Assembly (NCBI GenBank): GCA_030640325.1
Contig: DAOWJM010000108.1
Location: 1-5,898, forward strand
Source: Dehalococcoidia bacterium
Lineage (GTDB): Bacteria; Chloroflexota; Dehalococcoidia; Dehalococcoidales; BS750m-G39
Direction of reading: 5' to 3'
Length of the DNA stretch: 5,898 bases
Positions 4,369-5,898 of this stretch are shown piece by piece. The notes under the pieces are model-generated. The model did no database searches. It had not been told where the DNA came from and saw only the letters and a list, made by a program, of their open reading frames with translations. Within the stretch, counting starts at the first letter, position 1; every line of letters begins with the position of its first letter. Both the position numbers and the translations under genes were made by a program.

Positions 4369-5898
4369 CTATTTTTTAGATAGCAATCCTTCCAGCAAGA
4401 GCTGGGCTGCCTTCTTATCCAGAGGCTTATTATTATTGCCACACTTGGGCGACTGGATACAACTGGGGCAGCCCTCTTGACAGGGGCATTCGGCGATTGC
4501 CTTCAGTGTAGTCTGCCACAATTCCTTCACCAGGTCAAAGCCCTTCTCGGCAATGCCAATGCCACCGGGATGGGCGTCATAGATAAATATCTGTGCCCTC
4601 CCAGTATCAGGGTGGAGGGGGGTAGATACGCCGCCAATATCATTGCGGTCGCAAAGAGCAAATAGGGGGAGGATACCAATGGAAGCATGCTCAACAGCGT
4701 GCAGTCCGCCGGCGAAGTCCAGTTGCCCCGCATCCAGCCTAGCTATAACCTGAGACGGCAGGCCAAACCACAGGGCGACGGTGGGGAAATGCTGCGGTGG
4801 CAAGTCAAGGAGCTCCTCCCCGATTACCTCCTCGGTGAACTGCGCCTTCTTCTTGAAACCCACTACCCTGGTGGTAACCTCAACCTCGCCCAGGTATACC
4901 CTGGTCTTTCGGCAGCTTTTATCCCGGATTACCCTGAGGATATGAAGGTCAGTGATTTCCTTAGCCTGAGTATAGTAAGTGGCAGAGGTCGGCATGGCAT
5001 AGGCAGTGCGGCCAGCAAGGTCAAGTTCATGGACTAAATAGGATTCCCCCTGATGGAGGTAGATAGCACCGGGGTGTATTTGAAACAGCGCCACGCTAGC
5101 CTCAATGGTTTCCAGTAAGGAGCCGGTTGAAGTATCGATAAGGGCAAAGTTTTCCCCCGAGGTGGAACGAATATTTATGCTCTGAGCGGGGTAGGCAATT
5201 GCCGGTGAAACATGCCACCTGCCCCTGCGCTCTTTAAGCAAACTCCGCTCCTCCAGCCCCACCCTTTCCTCAGCCAAGGCAGAGCCAAAGACATCCTCAT
5301 CATCACTGGTTAGGGGTAACTCCCAGGCAGCACACAGGAGGTGAGCTCTCAAAATATAGGGGTTATCAGGGTTGACCAGGGCGTTCTCAAAGCTTTTACC
5401 AAAAAATGAATCGGGGTGACGCATAAAATACTGGTCAAGGGGATTATCCAGCCCGATAAGAAAACTTATAGATTTATCCCTCCCCCGCCCACTTCTCCCC
5501 GCTTGCTGCCAAGTGCTGGCAATGCTCCCCGGATAGCCAGTGAGCACCGTAGCCTCCAGGTCACCGATATCTATACCCAGCTCCAGAGCAGTGGTAGCTA
5601 CCACGCCCAAAAGCTTACCGCCGAACAGCTCCTGCTCTATCTGACGCCGTTCCTCGGGGAGATAGCCAGCCCGATAGGGCTTGATTTTCTTGGTCAGGGC
5701 AGCGCTGACTTCAGCTAACCTCCGCCTGGTGTAGTTATAAATAAGCTCGGTCAGCCGACGGGTGCGAGCAAAGGTCAGACTGCGGATATTATGGCTCACC
5801 AGCTCGGCAAACAGGTTTGCCGCTTCACTATTAGCGCTACGCCGAACGCTCTTAGCCTCGTCTATGATTGGGGGATTCCAGAAGACAAATTCCTTCCC
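4369..5898 (-). CDS. MrfA/YprA-like DEAD/DEAH-box helicase with C-terminal Cys cluster (5' partial)
   Basis: The frame is open from the right edge (5898) to the stop at 4369, giving the last 509 residues; the first ATPase lobe with Walker A and DEAH motifs lies outside. The GTG at 5799 is internal, since family sequence (KEFVFWNPP, then RRSANSEA) continues upstream of it. Window-numbered motifs are SLTFARTRR (40-48, motif IV), YRAGYLPEERR (75-85), ATTALELGIDIG (101-112, motif V) and QQAGRSGRGR (131-140, motif VI). A DUF1998-type region follows, with HAVEHASIG and YDAHPGGIG. The cysteines 471, 473, 477, 480 and 486 (CPSC and PKCGN motifs) match the zinc cluster of this family. B. subtilis MrfA is a 3'-5' DNA helicase that repairs mitomycin C damage, so a repair role is likely here. 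I see no frameshift. Neighbouring ftsY and lgt run in the same direction but are separated by a probable terminator and repeats. Confidence 0.92.
   Translation of the reverse strand, partial: GKEFVFWNPPIIDEAKSVRRSANSEAANLFAELVSHNIRSLTFARTRRLTELIYNYTRRRLAEVSAALTKKIKPYRAGYLPEERRQIEQELFGGKLLGVVATTALELGIDIGDLEATVLTGYPGSIASTWQQAGRSGRGRDKSISFLIGLDNPLDQYFMRHPDSFFGKSFENALVNPDNPYILRAHLLCAAWELPLTSDDEDVFGSALAEERVGLEERSLLKERRGRWHVSPAIAYPAQSINIRSTSGENFALIDTSTGSLLETIEASVALFQIHPGAIYLHQGESYLVHELDLAGRTAYAMPTSATYYTQAKEITDLHILRVIRDKSCRKTRVYLGEVEVTTRVVGFKKKAQFTEEVIGEELLDLPPQHFPTVALWFGLPSQVIARLDAGQLDFAGGLHAVEHASIGILPLFALCDRNDIGGVSTPLHPDTGRAQIFIYDAHPGGIGIAEKGFDLVKELWQTTLKAIAECPCQEGCPSCIQSPKCGNNNKPLDKKAAQLLLEGLLSKK

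Noticed and set aside
4687..5037. 116-codon plus-strand ORF inside the helicase gene
   Set aside because: It is the antisense shadow of a helicase frame with clear family motifs; no independent domain or ribosome-binding site is seen.

Overview
The window (5,898 bases, moderate GC, frequent GTG/TTG starts) looks like a bacterial chromosomal segment. My best guess is a Chloroflexota genome, probably Dehalococcoidia. The basis is the combination of a two-cluster zinc-ribbon protein, a one-RRM glycine-rich RNA-binding protein, a Cys-rich variant of Lgt, and G/C-rich palindromic repeats between genes. That assignment is from memory of such genomes, not from a search.

Plus strand, left half: recJ (2-1450) enters from the left edge without its first ~70-80 residues. 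A gene-free leader follows with a textbook sigma70-type promoter (TTGCAA, 17 bases, TATAAT). It drives a two-gene unit: a 101-residue double zinc-ribbon protein (1705-2010) and a 100-residue RRM protein (2111-2413). Both genes carry strong potential RNA structures at the start of translation. A 10-bp perfect inverted repeat pairs the ribosome-binding site and start of the first gene. A 15-bp hairpin between the genes carries, in its loop and upper stem, a 9-base perfect complement to the ribosome-binding region of the second.

Minus strand, right half (read right to left): the C-terminal 509 residues of an MrfA/YprA-like DEAD/DEAH helicase with a C-terminal Cys cluster (5898-4369), a gap of about 195 bases filled with palindromic G/C-rich repeats, ftsY (4173-3259) and lgt (3242-2466). 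ftsY and lgt are 16 bases apart and look like an operon. lgt is best started at a TTG with a good Shine-Dalgarno site, not at the far-upstream start that would overlap ftsY. The RRM gene and lgt converge with only 52 bases between them.

Functionally, RecJ and the helicase belong to DNA repair and recombination. FtsY and Lgt belong to protein targeting and lipoprotein maturation at the membrane. The zinc-ribbon/RRM pair is a small nucleic-acid-binding unit of unknown role whose expression appears to be controlled at translation. That pair and its two leaders are the most interesting part of the window. I see no mobile element, CRISPR array, tRNA or rRNA.
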